A DNA stretch of 64,000 bases from Aequorivita aquimaris (GCF_001573155.1 NZ_JRWG01000001.1:62001-126000); one strand, 5' to 3'; shown: positions 32,697-42,402, counted from the first letter of the stretch. The notes: generated by a model not told the origin, from the sequence alone. Translations and numbers: made by a program.

Positions 32697-32823
32697 CGTG
32701 AGATTTTATAGAGTTTGGAAAGTTACAATTTTGAATTTAAAGAGAAGGTTTGAAACTATTGAAATACAAAGCAAATGTTGGTGCCATAACAAAATCTTTT
32801 TAATTTTAAAGAAAAATGTAATT

Positions 32824-32982
32824 ATGGGAAATACTGTTGACGGATTCGGAAAAAAACGCGACCACAACCAATATGGTGAGGTGGAAAAGGATAAGGACAA
32901 AATTAAAAAAGACACCAACTTGCCAAAACCGCCAAATAGGGGAAGCGATAGCAATTTAAAGAATAAAAAAACTTCAAAATAA
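32824..32982 (+). CDS. Small highly charged protein
   Basis: A 52-residue ORF (MGNTVDGFGKKRDHNQYGEV...) rich in Lys, Asp and Asn, without hydrophobic segments and probably disordered. It is divergent from cysQ. A longer frame from 32698 exists, but the upstream part looks non-coding and the ATG at 32824 follows an A-rich stretch typical of Bacteroidota start sites. Function is unknown. It may be a stress-related small protein, given Dps next door, but this is a guess. Confidence 0.45.
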   Translation: MGNTVDGFGKKRDHNQYGEVEKDKDKIKKDTNLPKPPNRGSDSNLKNKKTSK

Positions 32983-32999
32983 CCTCCTCACGGCTACTC

Positions 33000-33031
33000 C
33001 ATAGCAAAGCCATAGCAAAGCCATAGCAAAG
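33000..33031. repeat. 11-bp tandem repeat (CATAGCAAAGC x3)
   Basis: Three adjacent copies, the third one base different, lie between the small charged-protein gene and the dps promoter. Confidence 0.85.
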
Positions 33032-33155
33032 TCATTAAAATGTAAGAAAAACGTCGTTTTTTCCTACAAAAAATTCTTGGCCTTTTTTTTAAGCAATTCT
33101 ATGTACCGATTATAAGTATTTCAGAGTTAAAAAAAGGCTAAACTATCTATTAAAA

Positions 33156-33186
33156 TTGATTGCTTAAATAAGGTTAATTATCTTTG
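33156..33186 (+). promoter_or_regulatory. Bacteroidota-type promoter of dps
   Basis: TTG, 20 nt, TATCTTTG: both boxes and the spacing match the consensus. The -7 box ends 24 nt before the Dps ATG at 33211. It overlaps an upstream in-frame GTG (33184), which rules that codon out as start. Confidence 0.75.
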
Positions 33187-33210
33187 GGTGAAACCTTAAA
33201 AAACAATATA

Positions 33211-33702
33211 ATGAGCTATTTAAACCTCGATAAAAAGAAAACTACCGCAACAGCAAAAGAGCTAAATGTACTACTCGCAGACTACCATTTGTACTATCAA
33301 AAACTTAGAAATTTTCACTGGAATGTAATTGGCCATAATTTCTTTGATCTTCACATTAAGTTTGAAGAAATGTACGACGATGCAAAATTGAAAATTGATG
33401 AAATTGCTGAGCGAATCTTGACTCTTCGTTTTCAACCCACCAGTAATTTTACCGATTATGTAAAAATGAGCAATATTAAGGAGTCTCCATCTGACACGAA
33501 AGATTTAAAGATGGTTGAAATATTGCTGGATGATCACGGAAAATTACTGAAGCAAATGCGCACGGTTGTTGAAAAAGCTGATGCTGCTGGCGATGAAGGT
33601 ACTATTGATATGATTGGCGGCTTCATTGGCCATATAGAAAAAATAAGTTGGATGCTGGATGCTTGGACAATGAAAACGGGAGAAGGCCATCCGGAAGCTT
33701 AA
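33211..33702 (+). CDS. dps: Dps-family DNA-binding ferritin-like protein
   Basis: A 163-residue Dps. Ferroxidase-site residues are at the expected spacing: His36 in NFHWNVIGHNFFDLH, His48, Glu52, Asp63 and Glu67. The C-terminal helix GHIEKISWMLDAWTM is typical. Twelve subunits form a shell that oxidises and stores iron and, in many species, binds DNA during oxidative stress. The lysine-rich N-terminus (MSYLNLDKKKTTATAKEL) could contact DNA. The start is chosen at 33211 because the promoter overlaps the alternative GTG. A strong terminator follows. Confidence 0.95.
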   Translation: MSYLNLDKKKTTATAKELNVLLADYHLYYQKLRNFHWNVIGHNFFDLHIKFEEMYDDAKLKIDEIAERILTLRFQPTSNFTDYVKMSNIKESPSDTKDLKMVEILLDDHGKLLKQMRTVVEKADAAGDEGTIDMIGGFIGHIEKISWMLDAWTMKTGEGHPEA

Positions 33703-33727
33703 GCTTTATAATTTAAAAACCTTGAAG

Positions 33728-33762
33728 CTTGCCAAATATTTATAATATTTGGCAAGTTTTTT
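33728..33762. terminator. Bidirectional intrinsic terminator
   Basis: A perfect inverted repeat CTTGCCAAATATT / AATATTTGGCAAG with a tiny loop is followed by a run of seven T on the plus strand. It lies between the convergent dps and phosphoesterase genes. Confidence 0.9.
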
Positions 33763-33767
33763 TATGT

Positions 33768-36700
33768 TTAAAAATCAAATCCCAATCCAAAGCTAAGCCT
33801 TGTTCCCTCAGTAGAATTGAACAAACTAAGGTTAACATTCGCTCCACCCGGTCCATTTATCCAAAAACCACCACCTCTGGAATTGTGCCACTTATTTGAA
33901 CTATCATCAGCCAGCCAAACTCTTCCTAAATCTGCACCTCCATAAATACCAATCTGAAATGGCAACAACCCCACTTTAAACATTGGAAAGCTATATCGCA
34001 GATCTGCACTGCCCACCAAAAACGATTTCCCTGTAAAACGCTGTTCCCTATAGCCCCTTAAACCATTGTCTCCTCCCAGATTTGCAGCTTGATAAAACTG
34101 GTACTTCTGTCCCATATTTAACTGGTAATTAATGTTGGTTTTCAGCACTAAGGTCCTGTTCTTAACTAAAGTATTATAAAACCCGAGACGTGTTTTTAAA
34201 AAGCCAAACACCTCATCCATATCTTCCAAATTATCGGTAACTCCCGCGTTAAGATCAAACATCATCCCTATCGTCGGGTTTTGGGGGTCGTCAAAACTTC
34301 GGTAATTATAAATCCCTTCCAAGGTGCCGAAATAGCTTGTTTCTCCTTTATTTTCAACTGTTGCTTCAGAAATAAAATTGGTTGGTGAATTTCCCACCTC
34401 ATAAGCGTCAAAGGTAGTTTGCAACTTGAAAAAACTACCAAAATTACTATTGCGAAGCAATCCAATATTTCCTGAAATATGCTGCACATCTACCCTATTA
34501 TAATCATACCCATTTTCGTCCTGCAGATTTTGGGTTTCATTTCCAAAGCCAAAAAAATTAACCTTGTAATTTGGACTGGTAAGCCGGGCGCCAAAACTTA
34601 GATTTAAATCGTCTTTTATATTCGCAAATTCTCCAGAATATGAAAGTTCAAAACTATTGATATCAGTAAAATAGGCTAAACTTACTATGTGTTTTTGGGA
34701 AAATGGATTTCTTTGAAAATTATCTACCCTATAAGCATATTGCAGTGCCGCACGAAAGCCGTCGTCGGGATTATACCCAATTGCCGAAACCAATCCTTGC
34801 GAACGATCTATTTGCTTTCGATAATCATAGGTGTTTAGATTGTAAATATCCGTATAACGTATGCTCCCACCCTTTTTTTCTTCAATTACATTCGGCATAC
34901 TTTCATAATCGTAAACCTTTAATCTTCTACCCTTTTTTAAACTAAAATTGTCTTTATCCCTTCCTCCAATTATTCGCAAAAAAATTAAATCATCTCCCGC
35001 TCCATTTACAATAAACCTATCATTACCATTTAGGCCGTAGATCCATATTTCTTTAGTATCGTTTCTTGAAAATGTTCTATCAATTATGGTATCTGATTTT
35101 ATTCCATTGATGGTTGTAAAGCTTCTCACCAGCGTTTTACCGTCCGGAAGTCTTGTTATCTCAAACAGATCGTCATAATCGGTTCCTACAATAGTTTGTA
35201 ATGTGGAAAGATAACTGTAGTAATTATCTGCGATGGTAACCAGATTCTTCTTTCGTTCCTTTAATTTCTGCTTAATATCTTCAAGGGCTTCATCCTGAAC
35301 TTCTGGTGGAATGTTGTTAAAAGCCATTTCAATTACCGCATCGGTAATACTGTCCTGTATGGATTCTGCCAAATATTTCCACTGTGCCCTGCCCGAATTT
35401 TTCAATAAGGCCCGATCTAGAATCACACCTTCTTTATTGAACCATTCCAAATCGTTCAAGTTTTCACCATATACGTGAGTTTGCAGAGACCCGTTAAATA
35501 GCGAACGGGTGTAATCGAAAATATTTCCTTCAAAACTTGAAAAGGCATTGTCGCGGTTGTTGGGTATGGGAACGTAAACATTTTTTTTATATCGGTTGTA
35601 GTATTCTGCCCATTGCCAGTGGTTTGGCTCTCGGTCCCAATCGCCAATTAGCATATCAAACAATCTGGATTTTATATAATTTTCCTCATCAACTTGAACA
35701 TTTCCTGTCTTTCGGAGTTTGATCAAAATATCATCCGTTGTTTCTACATCATCGGGGTATTTGAAAAGACCTTCTCCTTCGCTCTTCTCGGAAGGTTCTA
35801 TAGAAATCAAATACAAATCATTTCCAAAACGATCATTGTAACCCTCCAAACTTTTCTGCTTGGGAACGTAATATAATTGAGGGGTTGTGTAAAATATATT
35901 TATTGCCCGGGCCATATCCGGAATTGCCATGATAGCATATGGATGCGAAGCGGTATAAAAATTTGTATTTTGTCCTTTTACGGAAGGGACATCAGACTTT
36001 TCAGTATCTGTAGGTTTGTCTTCAGTATCTTCAAAAATGAGTTTTCTTGAAATCTGCAAGGCGTTTTTGCCCATTGCGCGCATACGATATTGGTTACCAT
36101 TTTTGTCTTCCAATAAAAGTGAATTGTAATCCATTCCCTTGTTTTCCTGAATCACTTTTAAGCCTCCATACAAAGTGTCTAAAGAAGCAACTTGTGCAGT
36201 AACTGGTGTTGAGTATGCTTCTTTGTATTTTGCACCCCAAACCGTTTTAAAAAATAATGCCTCATTTATACTATCCTGTTTAAAGATGGGAACGGTGTAC
36301 TGTTGTGGAAATATTTCAGGTAACTCCGAAATATCCCGCTTTATAGGTGCGGGAATAACTTCTTTTTGAAAAAGCATTTTTGGCTGAAAATTTTCACCCT
36401 TCACAAAATAACGCACCCAAGAGGAGCCATCCTCAAACACATCCAGCACCGCAAAACCTTGCATGCCCGTACTAAAAAAACCGTCTTTTCCTAATGCCGC
36501 ATACGATTCTTTTGCACCTCCACCAGAAACAATCTGTTTAAGACCATCTTTTTCGATGTATTGCAAATTATGGTCGTGACCGGATACAAAAACCAATCGC
36601 TTATTATTTTTTACTAGCTCCTGTAGCCTGTTCATTAAATTATTATAGAGCTCATTATATCTATCCTGAACCGAAACCCCGCCCTGGGATCGTACCTGTA

Positions 36701-37481
36701 CCACCAAGGAGGAAAGAAGGGGCATCGGTATTTTTTTTTGGAGAGGGTATAGATGCTTTTCAAGCGCAAAATACCCCCCGTGATTACCATTGGTAAACAT
36801 GGGATGGTGCATGGCGAAGACAATGGTTTTATTTTGGTTTTTCTCCAATTCCAACGCTAGCTCAATAAAGAACTTTTCCCGGGTCTTTATATCGCAATTT
36901 TCATTGATTGTGGGGTTTGCGTTCCAATCCTCCAAATACCATTGCGTGTCTATAATGAGCAACTGAATGTTTTTAGAAACGGCTACACTTTCCAGTGGGC
37001 ATCCATTACTAGGCCTAAACGCATCTTGATCTGGAAATAGCGCTTCCACATAATTTTCTTCACGGGCAACGCCTATTACTCCATCGTTGTACCATTCGTG
37101 GTTACCGGGAATAAATATGGTTTGCCCCTTGTAATCCCTAACTGCTTTGTATTGGGCATCAATCATATTCTCAGATTCCTTTCTTCGCGGGTGACCTTCG
37201 GGATCCATTCCTGATGGGTAAATATTGTCACCCAGATAAATGGTATAATTGCCCTTTGTCTTTTCGTTTTTAAGATAATTGTTGAAGGTAGCTAGCGCAT
37301 CGCTCATACCACCCATAGGTGAAAGACCTGCATCGCCAACCAAGTAAAAAGTTTTTTCTATTTTTTTTTGCGAAGGATACAATGGCATCGCATCCTTATC
37401 CTTAAACTGCGGTGCATACGTAGCGCAGGAAGAGATGAAAAACGCAGTAAAAAATATAAAATAGAACTTTTTAAAAATCAT
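33768..37481 (-). CDS. Lipoprotein metallophosphoesterase fused to a BamA-like beta-barrel (active-site intact)
   Basis: A 1237-residue protein. The lipobox ends at Cys19 (FFISSC). Residues ~43-320 are a purple-acid-phosphatase-like domain with all five metal motifs: GDAG (Asp50), GDNIY (Asp85), GNHE (His128), AMHH (His225/226) and GHDH (His302, His304). A central region of ~450 residues includes FDMLIGDWDREPNHWQW. The last ~350 residues form a surface-antigen (D15/BamA-like) barrel ending in RLSFGLGFDF. It should sit in the outer membrane with the phosphatase in the periplasm or at the surface. It lies 6 bp downstream of its paralogue. Confidence 0.88.
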   Translation of the reverse strand: MIFKKFYFIFFTAFFISSCATYAPQFKDKDAMPLYPSQKKIEKTFYLVGDAGLSPMGGMSDALATFNNYLKNEKTKGNYTIYLGDNIYPSGMDPEGHPRRKESENMIDAQYKAVRDYKGQTIFIPGNHEWYNDGVIGVAREENYVEALFPDQDAFRPSNGCPLESVAVSKNIQLLIIDTQWYLEDWNANPTINENCDIKTREKFFIELALELEKNQNKTIVFAMHHPMFTNGNHGGYFALEKHLYPLQKKIPMPLLSSLVVQVRSQGGVSVQDRYNELYNNLMNRLQELVKNNKRLVFVSGHDHNLQYIEKDGLKQIVSGGGAKESYAALGKDGFFSTGMQGFAVLDVFEDGSSWVRYFVKGENFQPKMLFQKEVIPAPIKRDISELPEIFPQQYTVPIFKQDSINEALFFKTVWGAKYKEAYSTPVTAQVASLDTLYGGLKVIQENKGMDYNSLLLEDKNGNQYRMRAMGKNALQISRKLIFEDTEDKPTDTEKSDVPSVKGQNTNFYTASHPYAIMAIPDMARAINIFYTTPQLYYVPKQKSLEGYNDRFGNDLYLISIEPSEKSEGEGLFKYPDDVETTDDILIKLRKTGNVQVDEENYIKSRLFDMLIGDWDREPNHWQWAEYYNRYKKNVYVPIPNNRDNAFSSFEGNIFDYTRSLFNGSLQTHVYGENLNDLEWFNKEGVILDRALLKNSGRAQWKYLAESIQDSITDAVIEMAFNNIPPEVQDEALEDIKQKLKERKKNLVTIADNYYSYLSTLQTIVGTDYDDLFEITRLPDGKTLVRSFTTINGIKSDTIIDRTFSRNDTKEIWIYGLNGNDRFIVNGAGDDLIFLRIIGGRDKDNFSLKKGRRLKVYDYESMPNVIEEKKGGSIRYTDIYNLNTYDYRKQIDRSQGLVSAIGYNPDDGFRAALQYAYRVDNFQRNPFSQKHIVSLAYFTDINSFELSYSGEFANIKDDLNLSFGARLTSPNYKVNFFGFGNETQNLQDENGYDYNRVDVQHISGNIGLLRNSNFGSFFKLQTTFDAYEVGNSPTNFISEATVENKGETSYFGTLEGIYNYRSFDDPQNPTIGMMFDLNAGVTDNLEDMDEVFGFLKTRLGFYNTLVKNRTLVLKTNINYQLNMGQKYQFYQAANLGGDNGLRGYREQRFTGKSFLVGSADLRYSFPMFKVGLLPFQIGIYGGADLGRVWLADDSSNKWHNSRGGGFWINGPGGANVNLSLFNSTEGTRLSFGLGFDF

Positions 37482-37487
37482 AAATTC

Positions 37488-40400
37488 TTACATTGAAAAA
37501 GCAACGCCAAAGGTGAAGCGTACTCCTTCTTCCCCAGTAAAGACATTAAACGTTCCGCTTAACAAATCTGCAGTATTTACCCAAAATCCGCCTCCATAAG
37601 AATTGTGAAACACATCGGAAGTATCATTTGGAACCCATACCCTTCCCACATCATATCCTCCAAAAATACCCAGCTGTATGGGTAAAAGCGCAGTCTTGAA
37701 TTTATTGAAACTATATCTAAGGTCTGCGCCGGCAACCGCAGCACTTCGTCCTGTAAACCGCTCATCACGATATGCACGAAGCCCAGTATCGCTTCCCAAT
37801 TGGGCACCTTGATAGAACTCAAAGTTATTCCCAATATTGAACTGTCCGCGAACGTCTGTTTTTAGTACCAGTTTTCTGTTGCGCGTCAAAGCGTTGTAAA
37901 AAACTATTTGTGGTTTTACATATCCAAATATTTTTTCGCTATCATCAATATTTTGGGTTCCTCCGGCCACTAATGAAAAATTCATGCCCCGTGTGGGGTT
38001 AACCCTATTGTCATAACTTTCGTATTGATACTTTCCTTCTGCGGAAAGAAAATACTTGGTTTCGTCAAGCTCGGTGGGCGCGGGAATAACTTCGGTTATG
38101 TACCTATCGTTTGTACCTTCCACTTCAATTCCTTCAAAAATAGCCTTGATTTGAAATGTACTTCCGTAAGGGGAATCTTTTGTTACGCCAATAGAGCCCC
38201 CATAGCCACCAATGCGAACGCGATTGTAGTCCATATCAAAGTCAAATTCATATTGTGGGTTAAGGGTTTCATTTCCAAAACCAAAAAAGTTTTCAGAAAA
38301 ATTGGGGTTCTTAAAATAACCTCCCAATAGGAAATTCCAACTTCCGAAAATATTTGCAAACTCGCCTTCGTAATTTATATCAAAACTATTTGTGGCAAAA
38401 TAATAGCCTGAACTTATGCGGTGCTGCTGCGAGAAGGGGTTTCTTTGGAAGCCATTAAAGGTTAGTAAATACGAAGGACCAATTTTAAAGCCATCATCTG
38501 GATTGTACCCTACCGTTGGAAGAAACAAATGAATGCTTTGTTTTTGTTTTTTATAATCGTAAGTGTTAAAATCATAATTATCGGTAAATTTAAATGTAGC
38601 GCCACCTTTTTCCTCTATTGTATTTTTCTTGCTTTTTTGGTCATAAATTTTCACTTTTCGACCATTGGAAATTTTATAGGTGTCATTATTTTGCCCTCCA
38701 ATAATTCTTAAAAATATAGGGTGATCACCTTTTCCTTTTACTTCGAAAACGTCATCATCATCCAATCCATATACCCAAATTGAATTGGTTTCGTCTGCAT
38801 TAAAAGTTCTGTCAACCATTAGCCCGTCCTTTTTTCCATCTTTAATACGGTAAGTCTTGATATTGGTTTTTCCCTCTGGCAAACGGGTTATTTCAAAGTA
38901 ATCATCTTTATCTGTTCCGGTGATTGTTTGGAGTTTTGCAAGATATTCATAATACTCTTCTGCTATTTCAACAAGGTTGTTCCGCCTCCCTTTCAGTTTT
39001 TTTATTATTTCCGCAGCAGTTTCATTCTGTACTTCCTTAGGAAGATCGCTGAAAGCCTCTGCAATTACTTCATCGGTAATACTTTGCTGTACAATTGCTG
39101 CCTCTTCCAGCCACGCTTGCTTTCCATTGTTCTGAATTAAGGCGTGATCCAGTTTTATACCGGCAGCATTAAACCATTTTGTGTGTTTCAACTCTTCATC
39201 GTAAACCTGAAATTGACGTGAAGTACTAAAAACAGTCCTTGCCAAATCAAACAGTCCACCGTCAAAATAGGAATAAACCTGATCGCGATCGCGAGGGATA
39301 GGCTCAAAAGTCACCGTTCCGTCTTCATTGTCGTGTTGTGTAAATCGCCACTGATCGTTATGACGGTCCCAATCGCCCACAAGCATATCAAAAACGCGTG
39401 CGCGTATATACGCCTTTTCGTTTAGTTTGTATTTTTCATCCTCGCGCAGTTTTGCCAATAAATCATCAGTGCTTTCCATATCATCGGGATAATTGAAAAT
39501 AGGTCCCGTGAAAGTTTCATCGGGCCTTTCCACAATCATATAAAGTTCATCTCCATAATCAGCATTAAAATTTCCTAGAGCCTTTTGCTTGGGAACATAA
39601 AAAAGCTTTGGTTTGGTATGCAATATAGATGCGGCTTCTGCCAGCTTAGGTATCGTAAAGGCTCCGTAAGGATGTGCAGCCGTATAGAAGTCGAGAATTA
39701 AATCTTCGGGGATTGTATTTAAGAAATCATTTTCTATTTCCTTATCCTTAATAATAACTGTTTGTAAAAATTGTACGGCGCTCTTTTTTAAAGCTCTCAT
39801 ATTATAGGTTCTGCCCTCCTTATCTTCCAAACGCAAAGAGCGGGTTTGATGGCCTCCTCCTGCTCTAATTACCTTTAAGCCTCCGTAAAGTGTATCGAGC
39901 AGCACTGTTTTTGCCGTAACTTCGGTGCCATACAATTCTCTGTAATGCTCGCCCCATAAAGCTTTGTAAAAACCAGTTTTATCTACCATTTCATCTGTAT
40001 ATACCTGTGATTTTACGGTTTCGGGAAAATTTTCATGCAGGGTTGAAAAATCGTACGTTTCAATAGCGGGGAAAATTTCCTTTTGAAACATCAATTGGTA
40101 ATTTCCATCTTTTTCAGATTTAAAAAACTCTACTTGGGAAGCGCCATTTTTACCAACCTCCAGCTTTGCGAAACCTTCATGTCCATATACAAATTGCCCA
40201 TACTGACCAAGTGCGGCAGCAGTAGCGCCAGAACCGGCACCAGATACAATTTGTTTTACCGTGCCGTCATCATTGTACTGTAGCGACTCATCATGACCCG
40301 AAACAAATACAAGACGATCCAAATCTTTGGTGAGCACTTTAAGACGGCTCATTAAGGCATTATAACGTTCATTATAGCGGTCTTGCTTAGAGATTGCGCC

Positions 40401-41165
40401 TTGGATTTTCACTTGTTTTATTAAGGTGCTGAAAAAATCTTTGTGGATTGCGGGATATTTACCGCCGTGCTCGCCATACGTAATCAAAGGGTGGTACATT
40501 GCAAAAACAATTGTCTTTGTAGCGTTCTTCTTTAATTCACCTTCTATTTCAATAAACAATTTCTCACGGGTTTTGATATCGCACTTATCGTTCATTTTAG
40601 AATTGTTATCCCAATCTTCCAGAAACCATTGGGTATCTAAGACAATCAGATGCACATTATCATTAATATCAATACTTTCCAGAGGGCAACCGTTATTTGG
40701 CTGTAACACATCGGCATCGTTAAAACGTGCTTTAAGAAAATCCTCTTCAAGTTCTAAGCCGTCCACACCACCTATCCAGTCACGATTACCAGGCAGTACC
40801 ACAACCTTTCCCTTAAAGTCTTTCAATGCGTCAACCTGCATTTGCATTCCCTTAGTTGCCCGTGCTTTTGCAGCTTCATCCTTTGGCGGCATTCCTGAGG
40901 GATAAAAACTATTCCCCAAAAACAATACATAGCTATCTTCAGAATTGTTTTCCGCTATATAATTTTTTAAGGATTGAAGTGATTTCGAAGTATTTTCACT
41001 TGATTTTCCAACATTACCTATAAGATAAAAAGTCTTATCTATATTGTTTTTGGAAAGTGGTAGTGGAGCTTCTGAATTGGGGTTCTTAAATTGTGGATTG
41101 TAGCTTGCACAAGCTGAAAAAAGCGCAGCGGCAACAAAAGTTATAAAGATGTTAATTTTATTCAT
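37488..41165 (-). CDS. Paralogous lipoprotein/phosphoesterase-fold/beta-barrel protein with lost metal ligands
   Basis: A 1225-residue paralogue of the next gene with the same layout: lipobox Cys19 (LFSAC), phosphoesterase-fold domain (~45-310), central domain (FDMLVGDWDRHNDQWRF) and BamA-like barrel. Every metal motif is changed: GNVG (Asn51 for Asp), GNSFY (Asn85 for Asp), GNRD (Arg128 for His), AMYH (Tyr224 for the first His) and GHDE (Glu293 for His). The fold elements between them are well kept. It is therefore probably a pseudoenzyme with a binding or structural role, perhaps partnering the active paralogue. It is the first gene of the pair. Confidence 0.87.
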   Translation of the reverse strand: MNKINIFITFVAAALFSACASYNPQFKNPNSEAPLPLSKNNIDKTFYLIGNVGKSSENTSKSLQSLKNYIAENNSEDSYVLFLGNSFYPSGMPPKDEAAKARATKGMQMQVDALKDFKGKVVVLPGNRDWIGGVDGLELEEDFLKARFNDADVLQPNNGCPLESIDINDNVHLIVLDTQWFLEDWDNNSKMNDKCDIKTREKLFIEIEGELKKNATKTIVFAMYHPLITYGEHGGKYPAIHKDFFSTLIKQVKIQGAISKQDRYNERYNALMSRLKVLTKDLDRLVFVSGHDESLQYNDDGTVKQIVSGAGSGATAAALGQYGQFVYGHEGFAKLEVGKNGASQVEFFKSEKDGNYQLMFQKEIFPAIETYDFSTLHENFPETVKSQVYTDEMVDKTGFYKALWGEHYRELYGTEVTAKTVLLDTLYGGLKVIRAGGGHQTRSLRLEDKEGRTYNMRALKKSAVQFLQTVIIKDKEIENDFLNTIPEDLILDFYTAAHPYGAFTIPKLAEAASILHTKPKLFYVPKQKALGNFNADYGDELYMIVERPDETFTGPIFNYPDDMESTDDLLAKLREDEKYKLNEKAYIRARVFDMLVGDWDRHNDQWRFTQHDNEDGTVTFEPIPRDRDQVYSYFDGGLFDLARTVFSTSRQFQVYDEELKHTKWFNAAGIKLDHALIQNNGKQAWLEEAAIVQQSITDEVIAEAFSDLPKEVQNETAAEIIKKLKGRRNNLVEIAEEYYEYLAKLQTITGTDKDDYFEITRLPEGKTNIKTYRIKDGKKDGLMVDRTFNADETNSIWVYGLDDDDVFEVKGKGDHPIFLRIIGGQNNDTYKISNGRKVKIYDQKSKKNTIEEKGGATFKFTDNYDFNTYDYKKQKQSIHLFLPTVGYNPDDGFKIGPSYLLTFNGFQRNPFSQQHRISSGYYFATNSFDINYEGEFANIFGSWNFLLGGYFKNPNFSENFFGFGNETLNPQYEFDFDMDYNRVRIGGYGGSIGVTKDSPYGSTFQIKAIFEGIEVEGTNDRYITEVIPAPTELDETKYFLSAEGKYQYESYDNRVNPTRGMNFSLVAGGTQNIDDSEKIFGYVKPQIVFYNALTRNRKLVLKTDVRGQFNIGNNFEFYQGAQLGSDTGLRAYRDERFTGRSAAVAGADLRYSFNKFKTALLPIQLGIFGGYDVGRVWVPNDTSDVFHNSYGGGFWVNTADLLSGTFNVFTGEEGVRFTFGVAFSM

Positions 41166-41217
41166 ATTTATTTATGTACGTTGATTTTTTACTACTTTGG
41201 ATATCTAAAAAAAATTT

Positions 41218-42402
41218 ATGAGCAATATTGTTGAAGCTGCAGATAATTTTATCTTTCAACTGTTTAAGGACAAGCTTCCAAGCACTTTCGTTTATCACAA
41301 TTATACCCATTCAAAACGTGTTTATAAAAGTATAAATGAAATTATTGAAAACTCCCAATTTGATGTTAAAGATGCTACAATACTGCGTTTGGCGGCTTTG
41401 CTGCATGATACGGGCTATATAATTGGACGGGAAAACCACGAAGAAGAAAGTGTGAAAATTGCGAATAAATTTTTAAAGGAGCATAATGTAGATGATGATA
41501 TAATAAATGGAGTAGAAAAGTGTATTCTTGCCACAAAATTTAAGGATACCACTCCACAATCGGAACTTGAAAAAGCAATTCGAGATGCTGATTCATCACA
41601 TTTTGGCAAGGACTATTTTGAGGAAGCCAGCGAGTTTTTAAGACAAGAGTATTTGATCCAAAAAGTCCATAACTATACCTCACGGGAATGGTTGGATGAA
41701 AATATAAAAGTTTTGGTAGAGAACCATCAATTTTATACCGAATATGCCCTAAAGGAATGGCAACCCGTAAAGGAGGAAAATCTTGCCGATCTGCTAAACA
41801 AACGAAAAAAAAGAAAGGAAAAAATCCAGAAAGAACGTGTAAAGGCAAAGCTAAAGGCACAATATAAAAACGACAGCCCCGAACGCGGCATACAAACCTT
41901 TTACAGGACGGCCTTAAGAAACCATATGAAATTGAGCGATATTGCTGATACAAAAGCGAATATTATGCTTTCTGTAAATGCAATTATAATTTCGTTGGTA
42001 CTTTCCAATCTTATCTCCAAATTGGACAATAACAATTACTTGATTATTCCTACCGCCATTTTTGTACTTTTCAGTGCCATAACTATGATTTTAGCGGTAA
42101 TCGCTACCCGCCCAAACGTTACCCGCGGAGAGTTTACCAAAGAAGATGTAGCTAATAGAAGTGTGAATCTAACCTTCTTCGGAAATTTTCATAAAATGGA
42201 ATTGGAACAATACGAATGGGCCATTGAAGAACTACTAAAGGACAGAAACTATGTGTACAAGTCACTTACTAAAGATTTGTATTTCTTAGGAAAAGTATTG
42301 GACAGGAAATACCGGATTTTAAGGCTTACCTACACAATTTTTGTAGCCGGAACTATTATTTCCTTGATTTCCTTTGCGGTTTTCTTTTATTTGGAAGTAT
42401 AA
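41218..42402 (+). CDS. HD phosphohydrolase fused to a Pycsar-effector transmembrane domain (DUF5706)
   Basis: A 394-residue protein. Residues ~20-190 are an HD domain with YHNYTH (His27/31), LLHDTG (His63-Asp64), NHEEE and DADSSHF (Asp125). A lysine-rich linker (~196-220) follows. The C-terminal part has LSDIADTKANIMLSVNAIII, the conserved start of Pycsar-effector membrane domains, then helices at ~247-268, 275-296 and 370-391. Pycsar membrane effectors disrupt the membrane upon cCMP or cUMP binding. Here the HD domain could hydrolyse a nucleotide signal. No cyclase gene is adjacent. It is convergent with the GAF gene with no spacer. Confidence 0.85.
   Translation: MSNIVEAADNFIFQLFKDKLPSTFVYHNYTHSKRVYKSINEIIENSQFDVKDATILRLAALLHDTGYIIGRENHEEESVKIANKFLKEHNVDDDIINGVEKCILATKFKDTTPQSELEKAIRDADSSHFGKDYFEEASEFLRQEYLIQKVHNYTSREWLDENIKVLVENHQFYTEYALKEWQPVKEENLADLLNKRKKRKEKIQKERVKAKLKAQYKNDSPERGIQTFYRTALRNHMKLSDIADTKANIMLSVNAIIISLVLSNLISKLDNNNYLIIPTAIFVLFSAITMILAVIATRPNVTRGEFTKEDVANRSVNLTFFGNFHKMELEQYEWAIEELLKDRNYVYKSLTKDLYFLGKVLDRKYRILRLTYTIFVAGTIISLISFAVFFYLEV

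Noticed and set aside
33184-33210. GTG start for dps
   Set aside because: It overlaps the TATCTTTG promoter box. The ATG at 33211 gives the usual Dps length.
40426-40905. 159-codon plus-strand ORF
   Set aside because: It is fully antisense to the phosphoesterase/barrel gene with a poor amino-acid pattern. It is a shadow frame.
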